Assembly: GCA_019217005.1 (NCBI GenBank)
Contig: JAHBNG010000053.1
Location: 28,735 to 92,734, forward strand
Length of the DNA: 64,000 nucleotides
Source: Chloroflexi bacterium TSY
GTDB taxonomy: Bacteria > Chloroflexota > Anaerolineae > Caldilineales > Caldilineaceae
Direction of reading: 5' to 3'
Shown piece after piece: positions 1 to 8,166 of the stretch. Both the position numbers and the translations under genes were made by a program. Positions within the stretch are counted from its first letter, which is position 1. Every line of letters begins with the position of its first letter. A model generated the notes under the pieces. The model saw only the letters and a list, made by a program, of their open reading frames with translations. It was not told where the DNA came from and made no database searches.

Positions 1-96
1 ATTCTCCGTTTCACTAGAGAATGACACCGAAGAATTATTGAATCGTCATTCTTTTAGATTTATCAGTTCGTGCGGTATAGATAGGGACAATAGCCT

Positions 97-1017
97 ATGA
101 TTGAAATCCAAAATCTGACCAAATCTTATGGTAAAATCCAAGCATTACGCGGAATTTCGTGCACAATTCGAGAGGGCGAAATTGTCGGGTTGCTTGGGCC
201 AAATGGTGCAGGGAAGACCACTGCCATCAAAACGTTGACTGGGTATCTACAACCGGGTGGTGGCACCGTATACGTCAATGGGTTAAATGTGTTAACGCAT
301 CCACAAGAGGTACAAGCATGTATCGGTTATTTACCCGAAAGCGCACCACTCTATCCCGAGTTGAGTGTACAAGGATACCTGCGAATGATCGCAAATATGC
401 GCAAAATACCAAGATCGCAACAGATTGATCATATCTCGGAAGCTGTCTACGCCACTGCTTTGGAAAACCATTTGACACGACCCATTGCAGAACTGAGTAA
501 AGGGTTTCGCCAACGCGTGGGGCTGGCGCAGGCCATTCTCCATCGTCCAAAGCTGTTGATATTGGATGAGCCAACAGTTGGGCTAGATCCAACGCAAATT
601 GTCGAAATCCGCTGTCTCATCAAGCGTCTGGCAAAGAACAGCACAATTCTCTTTTCTACGCATATTTTGTCGGAAGTCGAGGCAGTTTGTGATCGGGTGA
701 TCATTATCATGAATGGTGAAATTCGTGCTGATGCGCGCATGTCGGAACTTTCCGGTTCGGCAGATGCTGTACTGATATTGCAAGAAAAGGTACCTGGACT
801 CGAGCAGGCATTACGCGGAATAAAAGGTGTTGAAACAGTCAAGACCATGAATCGTTCGAATGGTCACCCTGCATATCGAATTCAAGGCAAGGATAATGTC
901 GATCTTTGTCCAGAAATTTACAGGCTTGCAAGCAGCCATAGTTGGCCAGTACGCGAGTTGCGATACGACAGACAGACATTAGAAACAGTCTTCAATCAGT
1001 TAGCAACCGGAGCTTAG
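97..1017 (+). CDS. ABC transporter ATP-binding protein, GldA/NosF type
   Basis: Cytoplasmic ATPase of an ABC-2 type system. Visible motifs are Walker A GPNGAGKT (residues 34-41), signature LSKGFRQR (about 133-140) and Walker B LLILDEP (153-159), with the usual H-loop STH further on. The C-terminal ~80 residues are the less conserved tail common in the GldA/CcmA group. AGGGA at 83-87 lies 9 nt before the ATG. The next gene, about 100 bp downstream, encodes a permease fused to a GldG domain and the third encodes a DUF4340 protein, an arrangement known from gliding-like auxiliary ABC systems. The transported substrate is unknown; gliding in this organism should not be assumed. Confidence 0.9.
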   Translation: MIEIQNLTKSYGKIQALRGISCTIREGEIVGLLGPNGAGKTTAIKTLTGYLQPGGGTVYVNGLNVLTHPQEVQACIGYLPESAPLYPELSVQGYLRMIANMRKIPRSQQIDHISEAVYATALENHLTRPIAELSKGFRQRVGLAQAILHRPKLLILDEPTVGLDPTQIVEIRCLIKRLAKNSTILFSTHILSEVEAVCDRVIIIMNGEIRADARMSELSGSADAVLILQEKVPGLEQALRGIKGVETVKTMNRSNGHPAYRIQGKDNVDLCPEIYRLASSHSWPVRELRYDRQTLETVFNQLATGA

Positions 1018-1133
1018 AACGTAATGCGTAAATTCATACGTCAATAGAGCTGTTTCTCCTGAAGGGGAGTCACAGCACAACCTGCTACAGATTTGCTACC
1101 ACGCAATTCGCACCACGTTTGGAGACATATGCA

Positions 1134-4112
1134 ATGAAACAAATTCTTGCCATAGTGCGCAAAGAACTCAATAGCTATTTTGGTTCGCCAATGGCGCTGA
1201 TTTTTATAGGCGTCTTTTTGCTGGCAACCCTCTTTTCGTTTTTCTGGATCGATACATTTTTTGCCCGGGGCATTGCTGATGCCCGCTCACTCTTTCGCTG
1301 GATGCCATTGTTGCTTGTTTTTCTGCTGGCAGCATTAACCATGCGTCAGTGGAGCGAAGAGGAGCAAACTGGGACGATAGAAATATTGTTGACGCTGCCA
1401 GTCCGCCCCTGGCAATTGGTGATCGGAAAGTTTATCGCCGTCATGATATTGGTTATCTTGGCGCTGCTGTTGACATTAGCGGTACCCTATTCTGTCTCAA
1501 GCTTGGGCAATCTTGATTGGGGCCCTGTGATCGGTGGCTATCTTGCTGCTATTTTGATGGCCGCAGCATATGCCGCAATTGGGCTCTTTATTTCATCGCG
1601 TACCAACAACCAGATTGTTGCGCTCATTCTGACGACTTTGGTCTGTGGACTTTTCTACTTTGTCGGAACAAGCAATTTGACGGAGTTCTTTGGGGAGCGA
1701 ACAACCGACATTTTGCGAGCGATCTCCACATCGAGCCACTTCGAGAGCATCGAGCGGGGCGTAATCGATATTCGTGATCTCGTCTACTATCTGAGCCTGG
1801 CCATTATCTTCTTGGGGTTCAATGTCCTCTCTCTGGATTCCAAGCGGTGGAGCAGCGGAAGCCAGACGGCCAACTATCAAAGCAATGCCTGGATGGCTGC
1901 AATTTTATTGGCAGTCAACCTAATTGTTTTGAATGTCTGGCTCTACCCACTGCAGGGCATGCGTCTTGATTTAACAGAGCAAAAGGAATATACGCTTTCT
2001 ACGACAACCACCGATCTGTTAACCAACTTGTCAGAGCCCCTCTTGCTGCGCGCCTACTTCAGCGAACGAACGCATCCGCTGCTCTCGCCATTGGTGCCTC
2101 GAATTCGCGACATGTTGCGCGAATATGAAGTAGCTGCTCGAGGCAATGTGACTGTGGAAATCGTCGACCCTGCACAAGAACCAGATTTAGAAGCCGAGGC
2201 CAATCAGACCTATGGCATCCGCCCTACTCCATTTCAAGTAGCCGGTCGCTATGAGTCTTCCGTGGTCAATGCTTATTTCGACATTTTGATACGTTTCGGT
2301 GATCAGAGCGAAGTCCTCAATTTCCGCGATCTGATCGAGGTCGAATCGTTTCGGGACGGAGAGGTTGATGTCCGGCTGCGCAATCTGGAGTATGACCTTA
2401 CCCGCGCGATCAAAAAGTCCGTTTTCGGCTTTCAGAGCATTGATGCAGTGTTGACCTCGCTTGAAAGCCCTGCCAAGCTTACTTTGATTGTCACCCCGGA
2501 TATGCTGCCAGAGGAATTTGCCGGTGTAATCGAAACAGTTGAACGCGTTGCAGCAGAATATGAAGCTGAAGCAGAGGGCAACTTTTCGCTGGAGATTGTC
2601 AATCCAGATGACCCAGCCGCCACGCTGAATCGGCAAACGTTGTTCGATAATTATGGCTTACAACCTTTTGCCGTCTCGCTTTTCTCTGCGGAAACCTACT
2701 ATCTCCATATGTTGCTACAGGTCGGTGATCAAATAGGCATTATCTATCCAAGTGGAGAAATGGCAGATGCCGATATCCGCACAAGTTTAGAATCAACATT
2801 GAAGCGAGCAGCGCCTGGTTTTCTCAAGATTGTTGGCATTTGGCGACCCGTGATCGGACCCGATCCAACTTTGGCACAATTTGGTCAGACGCAGCAACCG
2901 CCTTTCTCCACATGGAACACGCTAGCAGAACAATTGCGACAAGAGTACGAAGTGCGCAGCGTAGACTTGACGAGTGGCGAAGTTCCTTCGGATGTGGATG
3001 TATTGGTGGTCGTTGCTCCACAAGGCATGAGTGATGCAGAGCGGTTTGCCATCGATCAGTACTTGATGCGGGGCGGTGCATTGATTGTTGCTTCCAATAA
3101 TCATCGCGTTGCGCCCGACCCATTCCAAGGCATGCTTGCATTGACGCCGATTGAAGATGGAATGCGCGAGATGCTTTCGCATTATGGGGTTGATATCCAA
3201 GATGCACTAGTTCTTGACCCGCAGAACGAACCATTCCCCATTCAGGTACAGCGTCAGGTAGGCAATATCACTGTACAGGAATTCCAAGCGCTCGATTATC
3301 CCTACTTTGTGGATGTACGGTCGGATGGCATGTCCGAGGAAAGTCCGATTATTGCCAGCCTACCCGCAGTAACGCTCAATTGGGTTTCACCCGTTATCGC
3401 ACAAGGTGCACCTGCAATGGACTCAGCAGAAGATAGTTCTGATGAGTCGTCAACCGAAAGTGATGGAGAGCATGATGTGACGGTGTTGTTACGCTCCAGC
3501 CCAGATTCTTGGCTACGCAGCAACCTGGACATTCAACCCGACACTGACGCGTATCCGGAATTAGGTTTTCCTGTAGAAGGAGAACGGAGTTCGCAGCCGC
3601 TAGCAGTCTCTATTCGAGGAAGCTTTGAAAGTTTTTTTAAGGATAAAGAGACCCCAATGCAGAGTCCGCCACCCGCAGCACCTGGTTCTCCAAGCCCAGA
3701 GGCTGAGGCGGAACCGGTGGTAACAACAGGTCGAATCGACCAATCATCAGACACAGCCCGCTTGATTGTTATCGGGAGTGCCGATTTTTTGAACGATGAT
3801 GTATTCCAAATTTCTTCGCAAATTTCCTTTGATCGCTATCTAAATAGTTTGCAATTCCTGCAAAACGCAGTCGATTGGTCCGTTGAAGATGTCGATCTAC
3901 TGAGCATTCGTTCACGTGGCACCCATGCGCGTCTTCTAAAGCCGCTCACCAACGATGAACAAACGTCATGGGAATACAGAAACTACGCATTTGTGATTAT
4001 TGCGCTGATCGTGATCGGTCTAATTTGGGTCTTCTTGCGCCGCAGCGAACAACCGCTGGCCTTAACACCGCCTAGTAGTGGGCTGCGTGAGGTAGAGCAA
4101 GGGTCAGATTGA
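1134..4112 (+). CDS. Fused ABC-2 permease (GldF-like) and GldG-type auxiliary protein
   Basis: A 992-residue membrane protein. Roughly the first 240 residues form an ABC-2 permease with about six hydrophobic segments. Another membrane segment near residue 265 leads into a long extracytoplasmic region of the ABC_transp_aux (GldG) type, and a last membrane helix lies close to the C-terminus, followed by a basic stop-transfer stretch. A Ser/Glu/Asp-rich low-complexity segment and a Pro/Ala-rich one interrupt the second half. A TTG at 1119 is in frame, but GGAG at 1121-1124 sits at the right distance from ATG 1134, so I start there. GldF and GldG are separate proteins in Bacteroidetes; here they are one chain. 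It should pair with the upstream ATPase. Confidence 0.85.
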   Translation: MKQILAIVRKELNSYFGSPMALIFIGVFLLATLFSFFWIDTFFARGIADARSLFRWMPLLLVFLLAALTMRQWSEEEQTGTIEILLTLPVRPWQLVIGKFIAVMILVILALLLTLAVPYSVSSLGNLDWGPVIGGYLAAILMAAAYAAIGLFISSRTNNQIVALILTTLVCGLFYFVGTSNLTEFFGERTTDILRAISTSSHFESIERGVIDIRDLVYYLSLAIIFLGFNVLSLDSKRWSSGSQTANYQSNAWMAAILLAVNLIVLNVWLYPLQGMRLDLTEQKEYTLSTTTTDLLTNLSEPLLLRAYFSERTHPLLSPLVPRIRDMLREYEVAARGNVTVEIVDPAQEPDLEAEANQTYGIRPTPFQVAGRYESSVVNAYFDILIRFGDQSEVLNFRDLIEVESFRDGEVDVRLRNLEYDLTRAIKKSVFGFQSIDAVLTSLESPAKLTLIVTPDMLPEEFAGVIETVERVAAEYEAEAEGNFSLEIVNPDDPAATLNRQTLFDNYGLQPFAVSLFSAETYYLHMLLQVGDQIGIIYPSGEMADADIRTSLESTLKRAAPGFLKIVGIWRPVIGPDPTLAQFGQTQQPPFSTWNTLAEQLRQEYEVRSVDLTSGEVPSDVDVLVVVAPQGMSDAERFAIDQYLMRGGALIVASNNHRVAPDPFQGMLALTPIEDGMREMLSHYGVDIQDALVLDPQNEPFPIQVQRQVGNITVQEFQALDYPYFVDVRSDGMSEESPIIASLPAVTLNWVSPVIAQGAPAMDSAEDSSDESSTESDGEHDVTVLLRSSPDSWLRSNLDIQPDTDAYPELGFPVEGERSSQPLAVSIRGSFESFFKDKETPMQSPPPAAPGSPSPEAEAEPVVTTGRIDQSSDTARLIVIGSADFLNDDVFQISSQISFDRYLNSLQFLQNAVDWSVEDVDLLSIRSRGTHARLLKPLTNDEQTSWEYRNYAFVIIALIVIGLIWVFLRRSEQPLALTPPSSGLREVEQGSD

Positions 4113-4176
4113 CCGAAAAGTGAGATCCGATCTGATACTGCACGATGAGCGGAGAATCAAGAAAGGCAGGTATAGA

Positions 4177-5499
4177 ATGAGCGAATCGACAATGGAACAA
4201 ACCAAGTCTGAAAATCAAGAGTCTGAAAATCAAGAGCTAGATGAAAATTACGAAACCGAATCAGATGAGTTCGAGCAAGACGAACTAGAATCTGATGTAA
4301 GCCAACCGTTTTTGAGTAGACTCAATGTGGCGTTACTCAGCGCTCTGGTTCTGCAGTTCATTATCGGAGTTGTTGTATTTTGGCCTTCAGGCAGCGCAAC
4401 GGCGAGCGGTGAACCGCTGTTGGGTGAGTTAGAATCAGCAGGCATCATTGCCGTGACCATTACAGATCCAAACGAGGATGAGATTCGATTAGAACGAACC
4501 GGAGACGGTTGGATCATTGCAGGAACGGATGGATTCCCCGTCACAGCGAGCAAGATCGAAGATCTATTGACAAAGTTGGTCGGTATTGTGAGTGATCGGC
4601 TTGTCACCCAAACGGCAGCCAGCCATAAACGCTTGCAGGTTGCCTCCGACGATTTTACCAAGAGAGTCACGCTTTCGACCGATTCAGGCGGAGAGACGCT
4701 CTATATTGGCTCATCAGCCGGTGCAGGCGCTACGCACATCCGTGTCGACGGTCAAAATGAGGCTTATCTGACGGGTGATGTCAATGCATTCGACTACAAC
4801 ACGCGGTCGGTGAGTTGGGTAGAGACGCTTTACTCGGAGGTTGAACGCGATCAAGTGACTACGATCACGCTGGAAAACGCCAACGGCACCTTTTCGTTCG
4901 AACGTGAAATACCCACGGAAGAAGGCAGTACACCGGGGGCGTGGATGATGGTTGATTTGGCCGAAGGTGAAGAATTGAATGAATCAGCGGTGACATCGTT
5001 GCTTGGTCAATTAGCCAGCATTCGGTTGGCGACACCATTGGGCAAGACAGCCCAAGAATCGTATGGCATGGCAGAGCCGCAGGCCACGGCACGAATATTG
5101 CTGCAAGGTCCAGAAGGCGAATCAGCGGTGGAACTGCACCTCGGTTCACAAGAGGCTGAATCCAATAACTACTATTTCAAATCATCTTTATCTGAACACT
5201 ATGTCGAAATCTCGTCATTCACAGGCGATCAAATGCTGGAGAAGAGTCGTACAGATTTCCTCGTTGAACAGGAAGAGCCAGAAGCAACCGATTCAGGAGT
5301 AGATTCGGGGGCAGGTTTAGAAGAGAATACAGACGATACAACTAACGCTGCGCAAGAAGGAGATTCAGAAAGTGATTCTTCAGAAACTGAAGAATCCACC
5401 AGTGATCAAGAAGGGAATACTCTGTCGGAAGAAAGCCAGGTTGAAGGGGAAGACACAACAGATGCGGGAGAGAATTCAGAAAGCCAAGCAAATGAGTAA
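4177..5499 (+). CDS. DUF4340 domain-containing membrane-anchored protein
   Basis: About 440 residues. A Glu/Asn-rich N-terminus contains a direct repeat (SENQE twice, also visible in the DNA near 4207-4236). One transmembrane helix follows (around residues 50-70), then a DUF4340-type region with beta-strand-like repeats, and finally an acidic Glu/Ser/Asp/Thr-rich tail of about 80 residues. A GTG at 4120 is in frame, but GGCAGG before ATG 4177 makes 4177 the likelier start. The gene follows the GldFG fusion by about 65 bp and probably shares its transcript. DUF4340 proteins commonly accompany GldFG-like transporters; their biochemical role is not known. Confidence 0.75.
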   Translation: MSESTMEQTKSENQESENQELDENYETESDEFEQDELESDVSQPFLSRLNVALLSALVLQFIIGVVVFWPSGSATASGEPLLGELESAGIIAVTITDPNEDEIRLERTGDGWIIAGTDGFPVTASKIEDLLTKLVGIVSDRLVTQTAASHKRLQVASDDFTKRVTLSTDSGGETLYIGSSAGAGATHIRVDGQNEAYLTGDVNAFDYNTRSVSWVETLYSEVERDQVTTITLENANGTFSFEREIPTEEGSTPGAWMMVDLAEGEELNESAVTSLLGQLASIRLATPLGKTAQESYGMAEPQATARILLQGPEGESAVELHLGSQEAESNNYYFKSSLSEHYVEISSFTGDQMLEKSRTDFLVEQEEPEATDSGVDSGAGLEENTDDTTNAAQEGDSESDSSETEESTSDQEGNTLSEESQVEGEDTTDAGENSESQANE

Positions 5500-5573
5500 G
5501 ATGCTAGATTTCTCCGAAAATTCGGGTACGAACTTCTGCTGGCTTTGACGAGGCTTTTCAGTTCAACCAAAAT

Positions 5574-5615
5574 ACTGTACCAGAGAAAAATCTGCTCGAC
5601 ATTCTCTGGTACGGT
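5574..5615. terminator. Inverted repeat between convergent genes
   Basis: A 14-bp stem with one G-U pair (GTACCAGAGAA / TTCTCTGGTAC plus flanks) lies between the DUF4340 gene on the plus strand and the first RRM gene on the minus strand. There is no clear T-tract on the plus side; on the minus side a TATTTTGG run follows. It could act as a weak bidirectional terminator. Confidence 0.45.
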
Positions 5616-5691
5616 AATGATTCGACAAATTACTTACCACATTTGGGATGTGACAAATAATGCTTATTTCATTAGACCCTGTTGCGAAAAT

Positions 5692-5994
5692 TTACCAGCG
5701 GTCGTCGTCGCGACGGCCACCACCATGGCCACCGCGATTGTCTCTTCGTGGCTCACGTGGCCGTGCCTCATTGACTCGCAACGGCCGTCCATCTAACTCA
5801 ACGCCATTTAGGCCATCAATCGCCGCTTGTCCTTCCGTAGCCGATGCCATTTCCACAAAGCCGAAACCTCGTGAGCGACCCGTTTCGCGATCAGTGATGA
5901 TATTTACTGATGTAACTTCACCGAACTCCTCGAATGCAGTACGCAAGCCATCTTCGGTCAATTGGAACGAAATGTTCCCCACATAGATGTTCAT
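5692..5994 (-). CDS. RRM RNA-binding protein, copy 1
   Basis: A 100-residue single RNA recognition motif protein. RNP2 is IYVGNI (residues 3-8) and RNP1 is RGFGFVEM (42-49); a short Arg/Gly/Asp-rich tail follows. This is the architecture of bacterial Rbp proteins, which bind RNA and are often cold-induced in cyanobacteria. A longer in-frame start exists at 6126, but the paralogue next door starts at the equivalent methionine and the upstream codons match its untranslated leader, so 5994 is the true start. Copy 2 at 6433-6720 is closely similar in protein, leader and promoter, so the pair arose by tandem duplication. Role as RNA chaperone is inferred from the family. Confidence 0.9.
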   Translation of the reverse strand: MNIYVGNISFQLTEDGLRTAFEEFGEVTSVNIITDRETGRSRGFGFVEMASATEGQAAIDGLNGVELDGRPLRVNEARPREPRRDNRGGHGGGRRDDDRW

Positions 5995-6303
5995 TTGTTT
6001 GTCTCTCTCTGACTCTAAAGTTTGTTGTGCGTCTTGAAGCTCTGGCAGTCTTCGAACAAACTTCCAAACAGGTTGTGACATTCCCAAAAGCAAGCTGTCC
6101 AACTTGAACAAAAAGCTCATCTCCAAACTGTGTGCAAATCGTCAATTATCAAGAAGTACAAACCCTCATTGCACACAATTGCAAAAGATGAACCGAACAA
6201 AAATGTCTCGCGTTACTCTGATCCATTCGCTCAGCACAAGTCAACAATTTTCGGAATCCCCACGTCTGGACACACGTCCCATTCTCCGCAACAGAACTCA
6301 TAG
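5995..6303 (-). promoter_or_regulatory. Long 5' leader of RRM gene copy 1
   Basis: About 307 nt lie between the predicted transcription start and the start codon. Two blocks are nearly identical to the leader of copy 2: the stretch nearest the gene (about 6015-6110, matching 6740-6840) and the distal stretch (about 6199-6303, matching 6923-7028). The middle is more divergent. Conservation of non-coding sequence after duplication suggests a functional RNA leader, as in cold-shock mRNAs, but recent duplication alone could also explain it. Confidence 0.55.
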
Positions 6304-6309
6304 GCTACA

Positions 6310-6338
6310 ATCATATAGCATTTTCTTCAGTCAGTCAA
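6310..6338 (-). promoter_or_regulatory. Sigma-70 promoter of RRM gene copy 1
   Basis: Read on the minus strand: -35 TTGACT (6338-6333), 17-nt spacer, -10 TATGAT (6315-6310). Five of six bases match consensus in each box at optimal spacing. The same promoter precedes copy 2. Confidence 0.75.
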
Positions 6339-6357
6339 TGTTCGGAGCACACAAAAC

Positions 6358-6401
6358 AAAACAGGCGACTCGTGTCTATTGATTCACAAATCACCTGTTT
6401 T
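6358..6401 (-). terminator. Candidate intrinsic terminator of RRM gene copy 2
   Basis: An 11-bp stem (AAAACAGGTGA / TCGCCTGTTTT with one G-U pair) is followed on the minus strand by TTTTGTTTTG. It lies about 30 nt past the stop codon of copy 2 and upstream of the copy 1 promoter. Confidence 0.5.
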
Positions 6402-6432
6402 GTACGATTTAGTTATGGTTGCCAAAAATTTT

Positions 6433-6720
6433 TTACCAGCGATCGTTGCGATGGCCACCACTTCCGCCACGATTATCTCGTCGTGGTTTTGCCTCATTAA
6501 CTTTCACAGTACGACCATCTAGTTCTGTCCCATTTAGACCTTCAATCGCTTTTTGTGCATAGGCTGACGATGCCATCTCCACAAAGCCGAAACCTCGTGA
6601 ACGGCCCGTTTCGCGATCGGTGATAATATTTACTGATGTAACCTCACCATAAGCTCCGAATGCTGCTCGCAAGCTATCCTCATTCGAATCGAACGAAATG
6701 TTTCCGACATAAATGTTCAT
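6433..6720 (-). CDS. RRM RNA-binding protein, copy 2
   Basis: A 95-residue RRM protein with RNP2 IYVGNI and RNP1 RGFGFVEM and a Gly/Arg/Asn tail, closely similar to the neighbouring copy at 5692-5994. Differences cluster in helix 1 (FGAYGEV versus FEEFGEV), around SSAYAQKA and in the tail, so the two may have slightly different RNA or partner preferences. It has its own consensus promoter and a ~307-nt leader, so the copies are independent transcription units. The start is the only suitable ATG, and the coding sequence ends in an Asn-Asp-Arg-Trp tail that resembles the copy 1 ending. Confidence 0.9.
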   Translation of the reverse strand: MNIYVGNISFDSNEDSLRAAFGAYGEVTSVNIITDRETGRSRGFGFVEMASSAYAQKAIEGLNGTELDGRTVKVNEAKPRRDNRGGSGGHRNDRW

Positions 6721-7028
6721 TTTTGTCCCTCTCTGACTATAAGTTTGTTACACGCTTTGAAGCTCTGGCAGTCTTCGAATAAACTTCCAAACAGGTTGTG
6801 ACATTCCCAAAAAGCAAACTGTCCGGCTTGAACAAAACGCTCATTCTCCAGCTCTGTGCAACACAATGAGTATCGCTTCCACGAAGCACTCATTCAATAC
6901 ATGGGGATGGAGGTGAGCTGAACAAAAATGTCTCGCATTACTCTGATCCATTCGCTCAACACAAGTCAACAATTTTCGGAATCTCCACGTCTGGACATAC
7001 GTCCCATTCTCCGCAACAGAACTCACAG
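6721..7028 (-). promoter_or_regulatory. Long 5' leader of RRM gene copy 2
   Basis: About 307 nt of untranslated leader, aligned almost end to end with the leader of copy 1. It includes the shared block with CTGCCAGAGCTTCAAAG on the minus strand and the distal block beginning soon after the promoter. It contains no convincing open frame. Confidence 0.55.
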
Positions 7029-7034
7029 CTTATA

Positions 7035-7063
7035 ATCATATCGCATTTTCTTCATTCGGTCAA
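7035..7063 (-). promoter_or_regulatory. Sigma-70 promoter of RRM gene copy 2
   Basis: Minus strand: -35 TTGACC (7063-7058), 17-nt spacer, -10 TATGAT (7040-7035). The spacer is nearly the same as that of the copy 1 promoter. Confidence 0.75.
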
Positions 7064-7097
7064 TGTAGATCTATCCGGAAAATTAACAAAGATTCAT

Positions 7098-7811
7098 CTA
7101 CTCAATCCCCAAATAGGCTTTTTGGACAGTTGGATCTTGCCGCAACGCTTGAGCAGAATCACTCAGAACGATTTCGCCCGTCTGCAGGACATAGCCCCAG
7201 TGTGAGATCTGTAAAGCCATATGAGCATTTTGTTCTACAAGCAAAATCGTCGTTCCTTCTTTGTTGATCTCTTCAATCGTCGAAAAGATCGTTTCAACTA
7301 AGACCGGTGCCAAACCCATTGAAGGCTCGTCCAGCAAAAGCACGTTTGGTTTCGACATCATTGCGCGAGCCATCGCAAGCATCTGTTGTTCGCCGCCGCT
7401 CATCGTACCCGCAAGTTGGGTACGTCGCTCGTGCAGTCGGGGAAAGAGCGCATAGGCTCGCTCCAGATCAGTTGCAATGCCATCTTTATCATCTCGATGA
7501 TAGGCACCTAGTTCCAAATTCTCAGCGACAGTCAGTTTAGCAAAAACTCCTCGTCCCTCTGGAACCATTGCAATGCCCTTTGCAACCAGCGCATGGGCGG
7601 GATATTGACTTATGTCATCACCATCTACCAAAATTGTGCCGTGTCGCGGATGTAAGAGCCCAGTAATCGAACGCAACGTTGTCGTCTTTCCAGCACCATT
7701 TCCACCAATAAGTGAAACGATCTCCCCTTGTTCTACGGCGAGCGTCACACTCTTCAAGGCTTGAATATTGCCATAATAAACATGAACATCGTTAACTTCA
7801 AGTAAAGGCAA
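7098..7811 (-). CDS. livF: Branched-chain amino acid ABC transporter ATPase LivF
   Basis: A 237-residue ATPase of the LivF class: Walker A GGNGAGKT (36-43), signature MSGGEQQ, Walker B LLLDEPSMGLAP and the typical C-terminal AYLG motif. It starts at a TTG (7811) preceded on the minus strand by AAGGAGG, 8 nt away. It is the last gene of a livK-H-M-G-F operon on the minus strand. IS-B copy 1 is inserted immediately upstream, exactly at the ribosome binding site; the 7-bp target duplication keeps a full Shine-Dalgarno on the livF side. The reading frame is intact, but it is now cut off from the native operon promoter and may depend on read-through from the IS. Confidence 0.93.
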   Translation of the reverse strand: MPLLEVNDVHVYYGNIQALKSVTLAVEQGEIVSLIGGNGAGKTTTLRSITGLLHPRHGTILVDGDDISQYPAHALVAKGIAMVPEGRGVFAKLTVAENLELGAYHRDDKDGIATDLERAYALFPRLHERRTQLAGTMSGGEQQMLAMARAMMSKPNVLLLDEPSMGLAPVLVETIFSTIEEINKEGTTILLVEQNAHMALQISHWGYVLQTGEIVLSDSAQALRQDPTVQKAYLGIE

Positions 7812-7874
7812 TCTTAAAACCTCCTTACTCGATAGTTGTATTTTGAGCAGGTGCCGGATTTGACAAAGTCAAAA

Positions 7875-8166
7875 TTAAGCAGAGCAGGCCTGCTGTTTGG
7901 CGAAAAGGGTAGCGAAGACCTCTGCAATCTCCTGTCCATCATTCAAGGCATGATGTGCAGTCAAGATGAGATCTTGAATTAGTGACTGAGCTTGCTGCCG
8001 AGTAGCCTCACCAAGGGATTTGCTGGGCGAGAATTGAGTTTTAGCCAATGATGGTCCCAAACAATCAAGGTGCAAGAGAGAATAAGCCACGAAGACCAGA
8101 GACCAATGTTTTTGAAAGGCGTGGGCAGTTCGCATGCAATATTCATCAAGGCCAAGCAGTTGTTTA
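7875..8166 (-). pseudogene. IS-B transposase, C-terminal part (split by IS-A)
   Basis: Encodes the end of the IS-B transposase, starting KQLLGLDEYC just after the insertion point. It continues the N-terminal part found at 9671-10782. Joining the two across the 5-bp duplication restores Y-LL-R-WPI-E-(6 residues)-K, the Y(2)R(3)E(6)K signature of IS4-type transposases, with K as the first residue of this fragment. Confidence 0.85.

Noticed and set aside
6104..6382. Plus-strand open frame opposite the RRM leader
   Set aside because: No ribosome binding site or family match, and the sequence is better explained as the antisense of a conserved leader with its promoter.
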